Part shown: positions 18,854 to 26,935 of the stretch, piece by piece
Layout of the letters: each line of letters starts with the position of its first letter
Position numbering within the stretch: position 1 is the first letter of the stretch
Origin: Gluconobacter oxydans
GTDB lineage: Bacteria > Pseudomonadota > Alphaproteobacteria > Acetobacterales > Acetobacteraceae
Direction: 5' to 3'
Length of the DNA: 64,000 bases
Assembly (NCBI RefSeq): GCF_006539685.1
Contig: NZ_BJNM01000007.1
Location: 1 to 64,000, forward strand
The notes under the pieces: generated by a model
What the model was told of the DNA's origin: nothing
Seen by the model: only the letters and a program-made list of their open reading frames with translations
Databases searched by the model: none
Position numbers and translations under genes: made by a program

Positions 18854-19305
18854 GTTGTTTGCAGGGCTGGCGATGCACTCTGCGTTGAGTTGGTCAGACC
18901 TTCTTTAATCCTTGCTCGAGGGGATAGGGGATTGTCGCCGGGAAACTGGATGGCGAGATCCGTGCTTATGGTAGCGCTGGAAGGATCTTAATTAATTCTT
19001 GCTGTTTCGTCGTTGAAGCTTTGATCGTGAAATATACCATGAAGAGGACCGCAAGTATCACAGTGCCATCCTCACCACGGCTTCGGTGATGCAGTCCGGA
19101 AAGAATTCGCGGATATGGTCGAGGTTGGTTTGGGCCAGAGCAGGTGAAGGCATTTTCAGCTTGGTCGTGTTCTTTTCTGGAGGCGCCCTTTCTGGTTTTG
19201 GGGATGGTGCCTTACCTGTTCAAGTCCGGACCTTTTTCTGTCGGGCTTGTCCGGTTCTTCGAGGAATGACAGTGTGACATTCTTTGAAACTTAGGGAGTC
19301 TCCCG
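18854..19305. other. gene-poor intergenic stretch of about 450 bases
   Basis: This is the longest stretch without an intact gene in the window. Its base composition is visibly more AT-rich in places (18961-19060) than its neighbours. The only content I recognise is the decayed methyltransferase start at 19047-19162. The first 190 bases hold nothing I can name. Confidence 0.6.
19047..19162 (-). pseudogene. decayed N-terminus of a type III-like (Mod) DNA methyltransferase
   Basis: On the minus strand, bases 19162 to 19080 encode KLKMPSPALAQTN then LDHIREFFPDCITEA, and the frame stops at 19058-19060. Shifting one base at about 19079 continues the match with RGEDGTVILAV (to 19047). From memory, Mod/COG2189 adenine methyltransferases begin with KLKMHSP..T..NI..I.ELFPGCVTEARDEDG.VKLAVDFD. 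The join of the two frames at exactly the right place argues for a single-base deletion in a formerly real gene. Everything downstream (catalytic motifs, Res subunit) is absent here. The call rests on recalled family consensus, not a search. Confidence 0.5.
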
Positions 19306-19719
19306 ATGTCGATCCGGTTTCCTGCTTTTTCATCGTCGCTGTTTCTTGTTGGTCTGGCTCTGATGCCAGCAGGTCTGGCGCCGACGGCCATGGCGGCCGG
19401 AACCGCCGAGAAGCCCTGTGAGACTGACCTCTGCCGGAGTGTGCGTCAGTCCTGGGCTGCGGTTCGTCATGGGACGTCCAATGCCGCCGACTGGACGAAA
19501 ACGGAGAGCGTCAAGGGTTGGAATGCCACGAAGAGCGGTGTTTCCGACGCTGCGCACTGGACTGGCAAGGAAGGCGAAAAGGGCTGGAAGGCGACTAAGA
19601 ACGGCACCAAAGAGGCCGTTCATGCTACGGGCGCGTGGACGAAGAAGACGGCTCATGAGCTTGATCCGGGCAGTTCCGCCAAGGCTCCGGACAGCAAAGC
19701 CGATTCAGCGGCTCAGTAA
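19306..19719 (+). CDS. secreted repeat protein of unknown function
   Basis: The protein has 137 residues. A signal peptide runs to about residue 31 (TAMAA). The mature part starts with a Cys pair (CETDLC) and then holds about two and a half copies of a 22-residue repeat with the core WT-x-x-E-x-x-KGW-x-ATK-x-G, at about 62-83 and 84-105 with a weaker third to 125. The repeat is Lys/Thr/Ala-rich with regularly spaced Trp and probably helical. The tail is charged and disordered. I recognise no family; the style recalls LEA or stress-hydrophilin repeats, which is only a loose comparison. It is monocistronic, with its own terminator. Confidence 0.7.
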   Translation: MSIRFPAFSSSLFLVGLALMPAGLAPTAMAAGTAEKPCETDLCRSVRQSWAAVRHGTSNAADWTKTESVKGWNATKSGVSDAAHWTGKEGEKGWKATKNGTKEAVHATGAWTKKTAHELDPGSSAKAPDSKADSAAQ

Positions 19720-19738
19720 AACCATCTGTGGCGCTACG

Positions 19739-19773
19739 AAAAAAGGCCTGTCCCTTGTGGGGCAGGCCTTTTT
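19739..19773. terminator. bidirectional intrinsic terminator
   Basis: The stem GGCCTGTCCC/GGGGCAGGCC (one G-T pair) with a 4-base loop is flanked by an A-run and TTTTT. It lies between convergent genes ending at 19719 and 19790. Confidence 0.85.
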
Positions 19774-19789
19774 CATGGGGGAGAGGCGC

Positions 19790-20236
19790 TTATTCCATGT
19801 GATGTTTGTGACCCGTCAGGTCGGTTGTAAGCTGGGCGCGGGCTTCGCCGTCCGGGTATTTCTCGGTGTGCAGGTTGATGTAGGTCTGCCCGGCCTGGAC
19901 TTCCTTGACCTGATCGGGTGTGAGCTGGAGCGTGCCGGTCATGCGGGTCGTGTAGGGGCCGTTGATCGGGGCGAGGACGCCGGCGTCCTGACCGTCCGGG
20001 GCCGGGCCATGCAGATGGGCTGCCGTTACGGGACCGGAGAGGCCGTTATCTTCGAAACGGTAGGTCAGGGTGTTTTTCGTGGTATCCAGCATTGCGGATG
20101 CCGAGCCCTTGATGGGGGCGGTTGCACCATGTTCGCCCTTGAACGGGCCGAAAAGATGCAGCGTTTCCGCGGAAGCGGGCAGGGCCGTTACCGACAGGCC
20201 GAGGGCCAGTGTCGTCAGCAGAAGTCCAGTACGCAT
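19790..20236 (-). CDS. secreted CHRD-domain protein
   Basis: The protein has 148 residues. A Sec signal peptide ends near ASA (residue 23). The rest is a single CHRD domain, marked by the ALSGP-like segment GLSGPVTAAHLHGPAPDGQDAGVL, by TGTLQLTPDQVKEVQAGQTYINLHTEKYPDGEARAQL, and by a His-rich tail (GHKHHME). CHRD domains occur in chordin and in many bacterial exported proteins of unproven function. The start has no serious competitor. It is transcribed alone, towards a shared terminator. Confidence 0.85.
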   Translation of the reverse strand: MRTGLLLTTLALGLSVTALPASAETLHLFGPFKGEHGATAPIKGSASAMLDTTKNTLTYRFEDNGLSGPVTAAHLHGPAPDGQDAGVLAPINGPYTTRMTGTLQLTPDQVKEVQAGQTYINLHTEKYPDGEARAQLTTDLTGHKHHME

Positions 20237-20278
20237 GGAAGTCCATCCTTGCAGAAGTTGGACTGACTGAACGTGTGC

Positions 20279-20851
20279 TCAGGTTTCGAGTTCGGTATTC
20301 CAGTACAGATAATCGCGCCAGCTTTCGTGAAGATAGTGCGGCGGGAAGGTCCGGCCGTTTTCCTGAAGGAGGCGACTGCTGGGCTGAACGGGTTTGCGAT
20401 GCGGGTGCATCCCCAGTTCGCTTGGCAGTTTTGAGCCCTTCAGCAGGTTGCAGGGGCTGCAGGCGGTGACGACGTTTTCCCAGGTTGTGCGGCCGCCACG
20501 GGCGCGTGGAATGACGTGATCGAAGGTCAGTTCATGCGTGGGCAATCGGTCATGGCAGTACTGACACGAGAAATTGTCCCGCAGGAAAACGTTGAAACGG
20601 GTGAAGGCCGGTTTGCGGGCTGTTGGAATATAGTCCTTCAGCGCGATGACGCTGGGCAGACGCATGCTCTGGCTGGGGGAGTGGACAACGGCGTCTTCAT
20701 ATTCGGAGAGGACCGAGACGCGGTCGAGGAAGACGGCCTTGACGGCTTCCTGCCAGGACCAGAGCGAGAGCGGGAAATAGGACAGCGGACGGAAATCCGC
20801 GTTCAGGACAAGAGCCGGAAAATGCTGACCGCTGACGGACACCACACGCAT
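20279..20851 (-). CDS. HNH endonuclease family protein
   Basis: The protein has 190 residues. The ββα-metal core reads CQYCHDRLPTHELTFDHVIPRARGG..TTWENVVTACSPCNLLKGSK, in separate pieces. It holds two CxxC zinc pairs, the catalytic HV of TFDHVIPRA and the Asn of WENVV. The N-terminal LVLNADFRPLSYFPLSLWSWQEAVKAV is the conserved leader of a family found as a single housekeeping copy in many bacteria; its role is not settled. The ATG at 20851 is preceded by AAGAAAGG. Upstream reading adds non-conserved Arg-rich sequence. No partner methyltransferase or phage gene is adjacent. Confidence 0.88.
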   Translation of the reverse strand: MRVVSVSGQHFPALVLNADFRPLSYFPLSLWSWQEAVKAVFLDRVSVLSEYEDAVVHSPSQSMRLPSVIALKDYIPTARKPAFTRFNVFLRDNFSCQYCHDRLPTHELTFDHVIPRARGGRTTWENVVTACSPCNLLKGSKLPSELGMHPHRKPVQPSSRLLQENGRTFPPHYLHESWRDYLYWNTELET

Positions 20852-20995
20852 CCTTTCTTCAAGGACGACACATGCGGGGATTACGGCGCCGAATGAAAAC
20901 GGGACAAACAGCGGGAAAACACGTGTCGTCGGCTTCTTTGAGAAAACTATTCCAGTAAACTGCGTAGACCGCAAGCAAACGCTGGTGACACATTC

Positions 20996-21859
20996 ATGAC
21001 GCCTCCCGCCACGACACGATTTGCGCCGAGTCCCACGGGATTTCTGCATCTGGGGCATGTGGTCTCGGGGCTGTATTCGCGGATCATGGCTGGAGAGGCT
21101 GGAAAGTTTCTGTTTCGTATCGAGGATATTGATACGACGCGCTGTACGCCGGAGCTGACACAGGCGTTGCGTGAAGATCTGGACTGGCTTGGACTGGCAT
21201 CAGATGGGCCGGTTCGGGAGCAGTCGAGACATTTGCCTGAGTATCATGCCGTGTTGGACAATCTGCGGGAGCGGGGGCTTTTGTATCCGTGTTTCTGCAC
21301 GCGACGGGAGATTGCCGGGGCTGCGACGCAGGTCGCGCCGGACGGAAGCCTTGTTTATCCGGGGACCTGTCGACACGGTGCGGCACGGGAAGGGCAGGGG
21401 CGTGATCCGGTCTGGCGGCTCGATATGGGGCGGGCGCTGGATGTGTTGCAGGAGGTGCCAGGATGGCATGAGGTCGGGCACGGGCGCGTTGCCGGGAAGG
21501 CTGAGGCGTTCGGTGATATCGTTCTGGCGCGGCGGGATACGGGTGTGTCGTATCATCTGTGTGTCACGCATGACGATGCGCTTGAGGGCGTGACGACCGT
21601 GACGCGGGGACGGGATCTGTATGAGGCGACGTCAGTCCAGCGTGTGTTGCAGGACCTGATGGGCTGGCCGGAACCGGCTTATGCGCATCATGCGCTCATT
21701 CTGGATGGGGACGGACACAAGCTGTCCAAGCGGGATGGCGCGGAAGGTGTGCGTGTTCTGCGGCAGGCGGGCTGGACGGCTGAGCAGGTGCTGGAGCACC
21801 CGCTGGTGCGGCAGGCTCTGGAGGCGAGCCTGCCGACAGGAGCTTATTCCGGCGGATAA
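20996..21859 (+). CDS. gluQ: glutamyl-Q tRNA(Asp) synthetase
   Basis: The protein has 287 residues, the length of a GluRS catalytic core without the anticodon-binding domain. It attaches glutamate to the queuosine base at position 34 of tRNA(Asp). RFAPSPTGFLHLGH holds the HIGH-type motif, HKLSKRDGA the KMSKS-type motif, and CFCTRREI with YPGTCRHG the zinc ligands. The ATG at 20996 sits directly before the conserved start. Its last 16 bases overlap the small lipoprotein gene on the other strand. Confidence 0.92.
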   Translation: MTPPATTRFAPSPTGFLHLGHVVSGLYSRIMAGEAGKFLFRIEDIDTTRCTPELTQALREDLDWLGLASDGPVREQSRHLPEYHAVLDNLRERGLLYPCFCTRREIAGAATQVAPDGSLVYPGTCRHGAAREGQGRDPVWRLDMGRALDVLQEVPGWHEVGHGRVAGKAEAFGDIVLARRDTGVSYHLCVTHDDALEGVTTVTRGRDLYEATSVQRVLQDLMGWPEPAYAHHALILDGDGHKLSKRDGAEGVRVLRQAGWTAEQVLEHPLVRQALEASLPTGAYSGG

Positions 21860-21975
21860 GTGCCAGGATAGGTGACGTCCTGCGACGGGCCCGGGGCGTG
21901 CGGGGCGCCTTTCTTGCCGCAGGCGGTCAGGCCGAGGGCCATGACTGCCATGCTGACGAGCAGCAGTTTTTTCAT
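21844..21975 (-). CDS. LptM-like small lipoprotein
   Basis: This 43-residue frame begins [15 protein letters not shown], has the lipobox LTAC, and continues [15 protein letters not shown] to a Pro/Tyr-rich tail. The CGKKG motif after the lipid-accepting Cys and the position directly after argH match YifL/LptM-type proteins, which in E. coli help LptD oxidation and assembly. Its ATG overlaps the argH stop as ATGA, and its 3' end overlaps gluQ by 16 bases. It is short enough for automated annotation to miss. The family call is inference from motif and context; the frame itself is clear. Confidence 0.75.
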   Translation of the reverse strand: MKKLLLVSMAVMALGLTACGKKGAPHAPGPSQDVTYPGTYPPE

Positions 21976-23417
21976 GCGGTTTCTCCGAGTTTGGCGAGCC
22001 AGGATTCGGCCTGATTCTTCACATTGGCCGGCGCCGTGCCGCCTTCGCTGGTGCGGGACGCCAGAGAAGCCTCGACGGTCAGGACATCGAAAACACCGGC
22101 GTTGATCTGCGGTTCGACGGATTGCATCTCTTCCAGTGACAGATCGGCCAGATCGCAGCCTTTCTGCTCGGCCATTCCGACCAGACGGCCGGTGACGTGA
22201 TGGGCGGTGCGGAAGGGAACGCGCAGTTCACGGACCAGCCAGTCGGCGAGGTCCGTGGCGGTGGAGAAGCCCATGCCTGCGACTGCGCGCATCCGGGTGG
22301 TATTGGCTTTCAGGTCCCGGATCATGCCGTCCATGGCGGCCAGCGAGAGCGTCATGGCTTCGGTGGCGTCGAAGACGGGTTCCTTGTCTTCCTGCGTGTC
22401 CTTGGCATAGGCGAGGGGCAGGCCCTTCATGACCGTCAGCAGGCCCACGAAATCGCCCATGATGCGGCCGATCTTGGCGCGGACGAGTTCGGCGGCATCC
22501 GGGTTGCGCTTTTGCGGCATGATGGACGAGCCGGTCGTGAAGGCGTCCGACAGCGTGATGAAGCCGAAGGGGGCGGAGGCCCACATCACGATTTCCTCGG
22601 CCAGACGCGACAGGTGCATGGCCTGGAGCGACAGGGCGGAGAGGAATTCGAGCGCGAAGTCACGGTCCGAGACGGCATCGAGGGAATTGGCGGTCGGGCG
22701 GTCGAAATCCAGCGCTGCGGCTGTCATGCGGCGATCGATCGGGAAGGACGTCCCGGCGAGGGCGGCCGAGCCGAGCGGACATTCGTTCAGACGGGCACGG
22801 GCATCACGCAGGCGGCCGCGGTCCCGCGACAGCATCTCGACATAGGCCAGAAGATGGTGGCCGAACGTGACCGGCTGGGCGACCTGGAGGTGGGTAAAGC
22901 CCGGCATTGGCGTTGCGGCATGTTCCAGCGCACGGGTGGCGAGGGAGCGCATCAGGGAGGCGGTCTGCTCCTGAAGGCCGTCGATGGCATCGCGGACCCA
23001 GAGGCGGAAATCGGTGGCGACCTGATCGTTGCGCGAACGCGCCGTGTGCAGGCGCTTGCCGGCCTCGCCGATCCGCTCGGACAGGCGGGCCTCGATGTTC
23101 ATGTGAATGTCTTCGAGAGCCGGGGAGAACTCGAAGCGGCCTTCGCCGATTTCCTGTGCAATGTCACCCAGGCCCTGACGGATTTCGGCCAGTTCGGTCT
23201 CGGTCAGCAGGCCGACTTTCTGGAGCATGGCGGCATGGGCGAGGGAGCCGCGGATGTCCTGTCGCCACAGGATCTTGTCAAATCCGATGGAGGCGTTGAT
23301 CTCGCCCATGATGGCGGCCGGACCCGAGGCAAAGCGGCCACCCCATTGCGGATTGGCGGCTGTGCCTTCAAAGGATGTAGCGGCATCTGATTGTGTGTCG
23401 ACAGGAGCGTTTTTCAT
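21972..23417 (-). CDS. argH: argininosuccinate lyase
   Basis: The protein has 481 residues. It splits argininosuccinate into arginine and fumarate, the last step of arginine synthesis, in the cytosol as a tetramer. The superfamily signature [16 protein letters not shown] is intact near residue 305, as are [17 protein letters not shown] and [16 protein letters not shown]. The ATG at 23417 gives a ~25-residue leader before [12 protein letters not shown]. The start is 15 bases from the divergent thioredoxin gene, so both promoters must lie inside coding sequence or overlap. The LptM-like gene is coupled downstream. Confidence 0.96.
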   Translation of the reverse strand: MKNAPVDTQSDAATSFEGTAANPQWGGRFASGPAAIMGEINASIGFDKILWRQDIRGSLAHAAMLQKVGLLTETELAEIRQGLGDIAQEIGEGRFEFSPALEDIHMNIEARLSERIGEAGKRLHTARSRNDQVATDFRLWVRDAIDGLQEQTASLMRSLATRALEHAATPMPGFTHLQVAQPVTFGHHLLAYVEMLSRDRGRLRDARARLNECPLGSAALAGTSFPIDRRMTAAALDFDRPTANSLDAVSDRDFALEFLSALSLQAMHLSRLAEEIVMWASAPFGFITLSDAFTTGSSIMPQKRNPDAAELVRAKIGRIMGDFVGLLTVMKGLPLAYAKDTQEDKEPVFDATEAMTLSLAAMDGMIRDLKANTTRMRAVAGMGFSTATDLADWLVRELRVPFRTAHHVTGRLVGMAEQKGCDLADLSLEEMQSVEPQINAGVFDVLTVEASLASRTSEGGTAPANVKNQAESWLAKLGETA

Positions 23418-23432
23418 GGGAACCGTAAACAG

Positions 23433-24032
23433 ATGATTCGGAAGCAGATCGACCGGCGAACCCTTCTTGGAGGAGCCGCCAGCCTAGCTGCGGCGGCTTC
23501 CCTCTGCAATTGCGGGCTGGGGAATTCTGCCCGGGCGGCAGATGGTGTGCAGCCGATGCTGCCGTCGCTCAAGCCCGGCGCGCCCAGGCTGGAGCCCGTG
23601 AACTTCCAGCTTGTGGGCCCCGGGGGGACGGCACTTTCCCTGTCCACGATGAGGGGGCGGCCTTTTGTGCTGCATCTGTGGGCGACCTGGTGCCCGCCCT
23701 GCAGACTGGAACTGCCGGCGCTCAATACGTTCATCGAGAAAACAGGCTCGACCGTGCCCGTGATCCCGGTGGCCGTTGCCAGCCCAATGCCGAAAGTCAT
23801 GGTCTTTCTGGCGCAGGGCAATCTGCCGCATATCGCGCCCTGGACGCTGGGGCAGCATGAGTTTTCCCAATGGTTCACATCCGGTGAGCCAAGCCTGCCC
23901 ATGACCTGCGTGATTGATGCGCAGGGGCGGATGCGGGCCAGTGTCGAAGGGGAAATGGCGTGGGCTGCCCCGGAGAGCCGGGCGTCTCTGGAAAAGATCC
24001 TGTCGGATCTTCAGGCCTCCAAACCGGCGTGA
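23433..24032 (+). CDS. TlpA-like periplasmic thioredoxin, first of three
   Basis: The protein has 199 residues. The N-terminus carries a twin-arginine motif (DRRTLLGG) before a hydrophobic Ala-rich stretch, so export is probably by Tat. The thioredoxin fold has active site WCPPC (in [14 protein letters not shown]) and a cis-Pro loop in SLPMTCVID. TlpA-type proteins reduce disulfides in periplasmic targets such as apocytochrome c or copper-chaperone proteins. An unusual CNC pair sits at the end of the signal region. It begins 15 bases from argH on the other strand and overlaps the second thioredoxin gene by 4 bases (GTGA). The target is unknown. Confidence 0.85.
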   Translation: MIRKQIDRRTLLGGAASLAAAASLCNCGLGNSARAADGVQPMLPSLKPGAPRLEPVNFQLVGPGGTALSLSTMRGRPFVLHLWATWCPPCRLELPALNTFIEKTGSTVPVIPVAVASPMPKVMVFLAQGNLPHIAPWTLGQHEFSQWFTSGEPSLPMTCVIDAQGRMRASVEGEMAWAAPESRASLEKILSDLQASKPA

Positions 24033-24610
24033 GGGCTGGTCTGCCTGGTCGGCGCAGCATTCTTCTGGGGACGGTTGGACTGGCTGCGGCGGCGGGATAC
24101 GGGGCGGCGAGACTGGCTGGAACAGTGGTGCGGCCTGGGATGCCCATTTCTGATCTGACGCCGGGAAAAGCGGTTTCCGGGCCTGTCGGGTTCGGGCTCG
24201 CCGGTCTGGGAGGTGCGCGTTCTGCGCTGGCCTCGCGCCGGGGGGCGCCTTTCCTGCTGCATGTCTGGGCCACGTGGTGTTCGCCGTGCCGTCATGAACT
24301 GCCGGGGCTGGCGGCTTTTATGAAGGCATGGGGGCCGGACTGTCCGGTTGTTCCCATGGCAGTTTCAAGCGGATCGCCGGAAGAGATCCATGCATTTCTG
24401 GAGCGCAATGATGTAGCCGGGCTGCCCGTCTGGGCGGTGGCCGGGGGGGATCTGAAGACGTGGTGCGGGAACAGGGCGCTTGCCATCCCCGTAACATTCC
24501 TGATTGATAATGCAGGGTGCATTCGCGCAACGGCGGCGGGATCGCTGGACTGGGCGGCTCCCGGTGCGCCTGCCGCGCTGCGCCGGGTTCTTGCCGCGAC
24601 GAGTGCCTGA
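24029..24610 (+). CDS. TlpA-like periplasmic thioredoxin, second of three
   Basis: The protein has 193 residues from the GTG at 24029, chosen because it overlaps the previous stop as GTGA and leaves a neat Tat-type leader (GRRSILLG followed by Ala/Gly). Earlier in-frame starts would run far into the previous gene. The active site is WCSPC in VWATWCSPCRHELPG, with the cis-Pro in AIPVTFLID. Extra Cys residues in KTWCGN and NAGCIRA set it apart from its neighbours. The shared pattern DWAAPGAPAALRRVL at the C-terminus shows that it is a paralogue of the flanking two. Its redox partner is unknown. Confidence 0.82.
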   Translation: MRAGLPGRRSILLGTVGLAAAAGYGAARLAGTVVRPGMPISDLTPGKAVSGPVGFGLAGLGGARSALASRRGAPFLLHVWATWCSPCRHELPGLAAFMKAWGPDCPVVPMAVSSGSPEEIHAFLERNDVAGLPVWAVAGGDLKTWCGNRALAIPVTFLIDNAGCIRATAAGSLDWAAPGAPAALRRVLAATSA

Positions 24611-24656
24611 GCCCCGATGTGACAGACCTGCTGCAATGAAAGAACGGATTTCCAAC

Positions 24657-25304
24657 ATGACTTTTCCCCTGACACGTCGTCATCTTCTGGGAGGGGCCGG
24701 TGCCCTGCTGGTTTCGGGGCGGGCCATTGCGGCAACGGCTGCAAAGGAAGAGGCTGGCAAGGGACTGCCTTTCGAGCCGAATTCCTTTGGAAAGCTCGCA
24801 ACGCCGAAAGTTCTGCCGCCGCTGAGCGTGCAGAATGAGCAGGGGCAGGACGTGCCGCTGTCGCACTGGTACGGCAATCCGTTCATCCTGCATTTCTGGG
24901 CAACCTGGTGCCCGCCCTGCATCCGCGAACTGCCTTCGGTGAATGCGACGGCCAAGGCTCTGGATGCGGATGGCCCACAGATCGTGGCCGTTGCGGTGCG
25001 TGGCAGTACCATTCCGAAGGTTCGGGCGTTCTATGACAGCCACGGGATCGACACGTTGCCGGTGCTGGTTGATCCGGTGTCGGGCGTGATGATGGAGACG
25101 GCGGACCAGGCGGCTCTGGTACAGTCCATCCGGCAGGTACGTCCCGCTGATCTGAAAGAACTGACGCCGGATGTCATGTCCCTGCATGGTGTGCCGCGTT
25201 CGCTGATCCTGAACGGCAAAGGCGAGGTCGTCGCGGAGTCCATCGGGAACATGGACTGGTCTGCGGACGCCGTGAGGCATACTGTGCGGGCATTGGCTGG
25301 ATAG
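24657..25304 (+). CDS. TlpA-like periplasmic thioredoxin, third of three
   Basis: The protein has 215 residues from the ATG at 24657, which has CGGA eight bases upstream; the ATG at 24636 would add seven residues. The leader FPLTRRHLLGGAG is a twin-arginine signal. The active site is WCPPC in [16 protein letters not shown] and the cis-Pro is in GVPRSLILNG. It is the longest of the trio because of an insertion around residues 130-175. A gap of 46 bases separates it from the second gene and 18 bases from the next gene, so co-transcription is likely. It probably acts in disulfide reduction in the periplasm; the substrate is unknown. Confidence 0.85.
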   Translation: MTFPLTRRHLLGGAGALLVSGRAIAATAAKEEAGKGLPFEPNSFGKLATPKVLPPLSVQNEQGQDVPLSHWYGNPFILHFWATWCPPCIRELPSVNATAKALDADGPQIVAVAVRGSTIPKVRAFYDSHGIDTLPVLVDPVSGVMMETADQAALVQSIRQVRPADLKELTPDVMSLHGVPRSLILNGKGEVVAESIGNMDWSADAVRHTVRALAG

Positions 25305-25322
25305 TAAGAGTGTGAAGTCCTG

Positions 25323-26099
25323 ATGTCTGCTCCCCTTCTCGGCGCCAGTGATCCGGCGCCTTTCCTTCTTTTTCCTGAAAAGACGCCGTCGCCGTTCGTG
25401 TTCGTCAGCGACCACGCGGGGCGGGCGGTTCCGGATGCGCTGGGGGATATGGGGGTGCAGACCGAGGACTGGCAGCGGCACATCGCCTGGGATATCGGCA
25501 TCGTGGGGGTAGGGCGTGTCCTGCACGAACTGCTGGGGTCGGCGCTGATCGAACAGGTTTATTCCCGTCTCGTGATCGACTGTAACCGCGCGCCGGGCCA
25601 TCCGACGTCCATGCCGCTTGTGAGCGACGGGACGCCGGTTCCGGCCAACCAGGCCGCGCAGGAAACGTGCCGGGCGAAGCGGGAGCGGGAAATCCTGCAT
25701 CCGTATCACGATACGATTGCCGAGGTGCTGGTTGAGCGCGGGCCGCGCCCGACGGCGCTGATCGCGCTGCACAGTTTTACGCCGCAGATGAACGGCAAGG
25801 ACCGCCCCTGGCAGATCGGCATCCTTCACAATCAGGACAGCCGCATGGCCTCGATTGCGCTGGACCTGCTGCGCGAGGATGCGGCGCTGTGTGTGGGCGA
25901 CAATGAACCTTACGTTCTGACGGATACGTCCGACTACACGGTGCCACGGCATGCGGAAGCGGCGGGGCTGCCTTATCTGGAAATCGAGATCCGGCAGGAC
26001 CTGATTGCCGAAAAGACTGGACAGCGGGACTGGGCCCGGCGTCTGGCCGCGCTGCTGCCGAAGGTCTGGGAGAAGTTGGTAGAGGGGCCGGGCGCATGA
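25323..26099 (+). CDS. N-formylglutamate amidohydrolase family protein
   Basis: The protein has 258 residues. The opening VFVSDHAGRAVPDAL and the VIDCNRAPG motif place it in the FGase family, zinc amidohydrolases that remove formate from N-formylglutamate at the end of one histidine-degradation route. ALIALHSFTPQMNG and LEIEIRQDLI are further family blocks with metal-binding residues. No hut gene is near, and many alphaproteobacteria carry such a gene beside aroE, so the true substrate may differ. The stop overlaps aroE as ATGA. Confidence 0.82.
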   Translation: MSAPLLGASDPAPFLLFPEKTPSPFVFVSDHAGRAVPDALGDMGVQTEDWQRHIAWDIGIVGVGRVLHELLGSALIEQVYSRLVIDCNRAPGHPTSMPLVSDGTPVPANQAAQETCRAKREREILHPYHDTIAEVLVERGPRPTALIALHSFTPQMNGKDRPWQIGILHNQDSRMASIALDLLREDAALCVGDNEPYVLTDTSDYTVPRHAEAAGLPYLEIEIRQDLIAEKTGQRDWARRLAALLPKVWEKLVEGPGA

Positions 26100-26935
26100 T
26101 TGACGGTCACACGAAACTCGCAGGCGTCATGGGTTGGCCGGTGGAGCATTCGCGCTCTCCGCTGATGCATAATCACTGGTGCCGGGTGAATGGCGTGAAC
26201 GGGGCTTATGTGCCGCTGCCGACCCACCCCCACGGCTTTGATCAGGCCCTGCGTGGTCTGGCAGCGGCCGGGTTTCAGGGCGTGAATGTCACCATCCCAC
26301 ACAAGGAAGCGGCGATGCTGGCCTGTGATGAACTCACCCCAACGGCTAAGCGGGCCGGCGCGGTAAACACGATTTGCTTCGTGGCTGGACGGATCATCGG
26401 TGACTGCACGGATGGTACGGGGTTCTGCGATAATCTGAGTGCACATGACGTGGCGATTGCCGGTCGGGCCATGGTTCTCGGGGCGGGTGGTGCGGCGCGC
26501 GCCGTGGCGGCGGCGCTTCTGGACCGGGGCTGCGAGGTCGTGATTGCCAACCGGACCCTGGAACGGGCGGAAGCACTGGTTGAGGCACTCGGTGGCGGTG
26601 AGGCTGTTGCCTGGTATGAGTGGCCGTCACTGCTATCGGGTTGTTCGCTTCTGGTGAATGCCACGTCGATGGGCATGGGCGGCAAGGCTGGTCTGGACTG
26701 GGATGCGGCTCTTCGTGAGGCCGCGCCGGGCCTGTGCGTGACGGATATTGTCTACACGCCGCGCGAGACGCCGCTTCTGCTGGCCGCCCAGGCACGGGGA
26801 CTGCGGACCGTGGATGGTCTGGGGATGCTGGTTCATCAGGCGCGGGCCGGGTTTCGGGCATGGTTCGGCGTTGATCCGCAGGCCGACCGGACGACATTCG
26901 ATCTGCTGGCGGCGAGCCTGCGCACTGACGCGTGA
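26096..26935 (+). CDS. aroE: shikimate dehydrogenase (NADP+)
   Basis: The protein has 279 residues. It reduces 3-dehydroshikimate to shikimate on the aromatic pathway. The shikimate site shows HSRSPLMHN and NVTIPHKEA with the catalytic Lys, then DGTGF. The Rossmann loop GAGGAARAVAAAL and the following NRTLERAE suggest NADP preference. It is coupled by ATGA to the gene before and by GTGA to coaE after, so it belongs to a tight housekeeping operon. Confidence 0.95.
   Translation: MIDGHTKLAGVMGWPVEHSRSPLMHNHWCRVNGVNGAYVPLPTHPHGFDQALRGLAAAGFQGVNVTIPHKEAAMLACDELTPTAKRAGAVNTICFVAGRIIGDCTDGTGFCDNLSAHDVAIAGRAMVLGAGGAARAVAAALLDRGCEVVIANRTLERAEALVEALGGGEAVAWYEWPSLLSGCSLLVNATSMGMGGKAGLDWDAALREAAPGLCVTDIVYTPRETPLLLAAQARGLRTVDGLGMLVHQARAGFRAWFGVDPQADRTTFDLLAASLRTDA

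Noticed and set aside
20279-20851. HNH endonuclease as part of a restriction or homing system
   Set aside because: Its sequence is the widespread housekeeping type with no intron, methyltransferase or mobile gene adjacent; the methyltransferase relic is over 1 kb away beyond two unrelated genes.
22197-23390. 397-codon plus-strand open frame opposite argH
   Set aside because: It is Gly/Arg-rich and motif-free; argH is unambiguous on the other strand.
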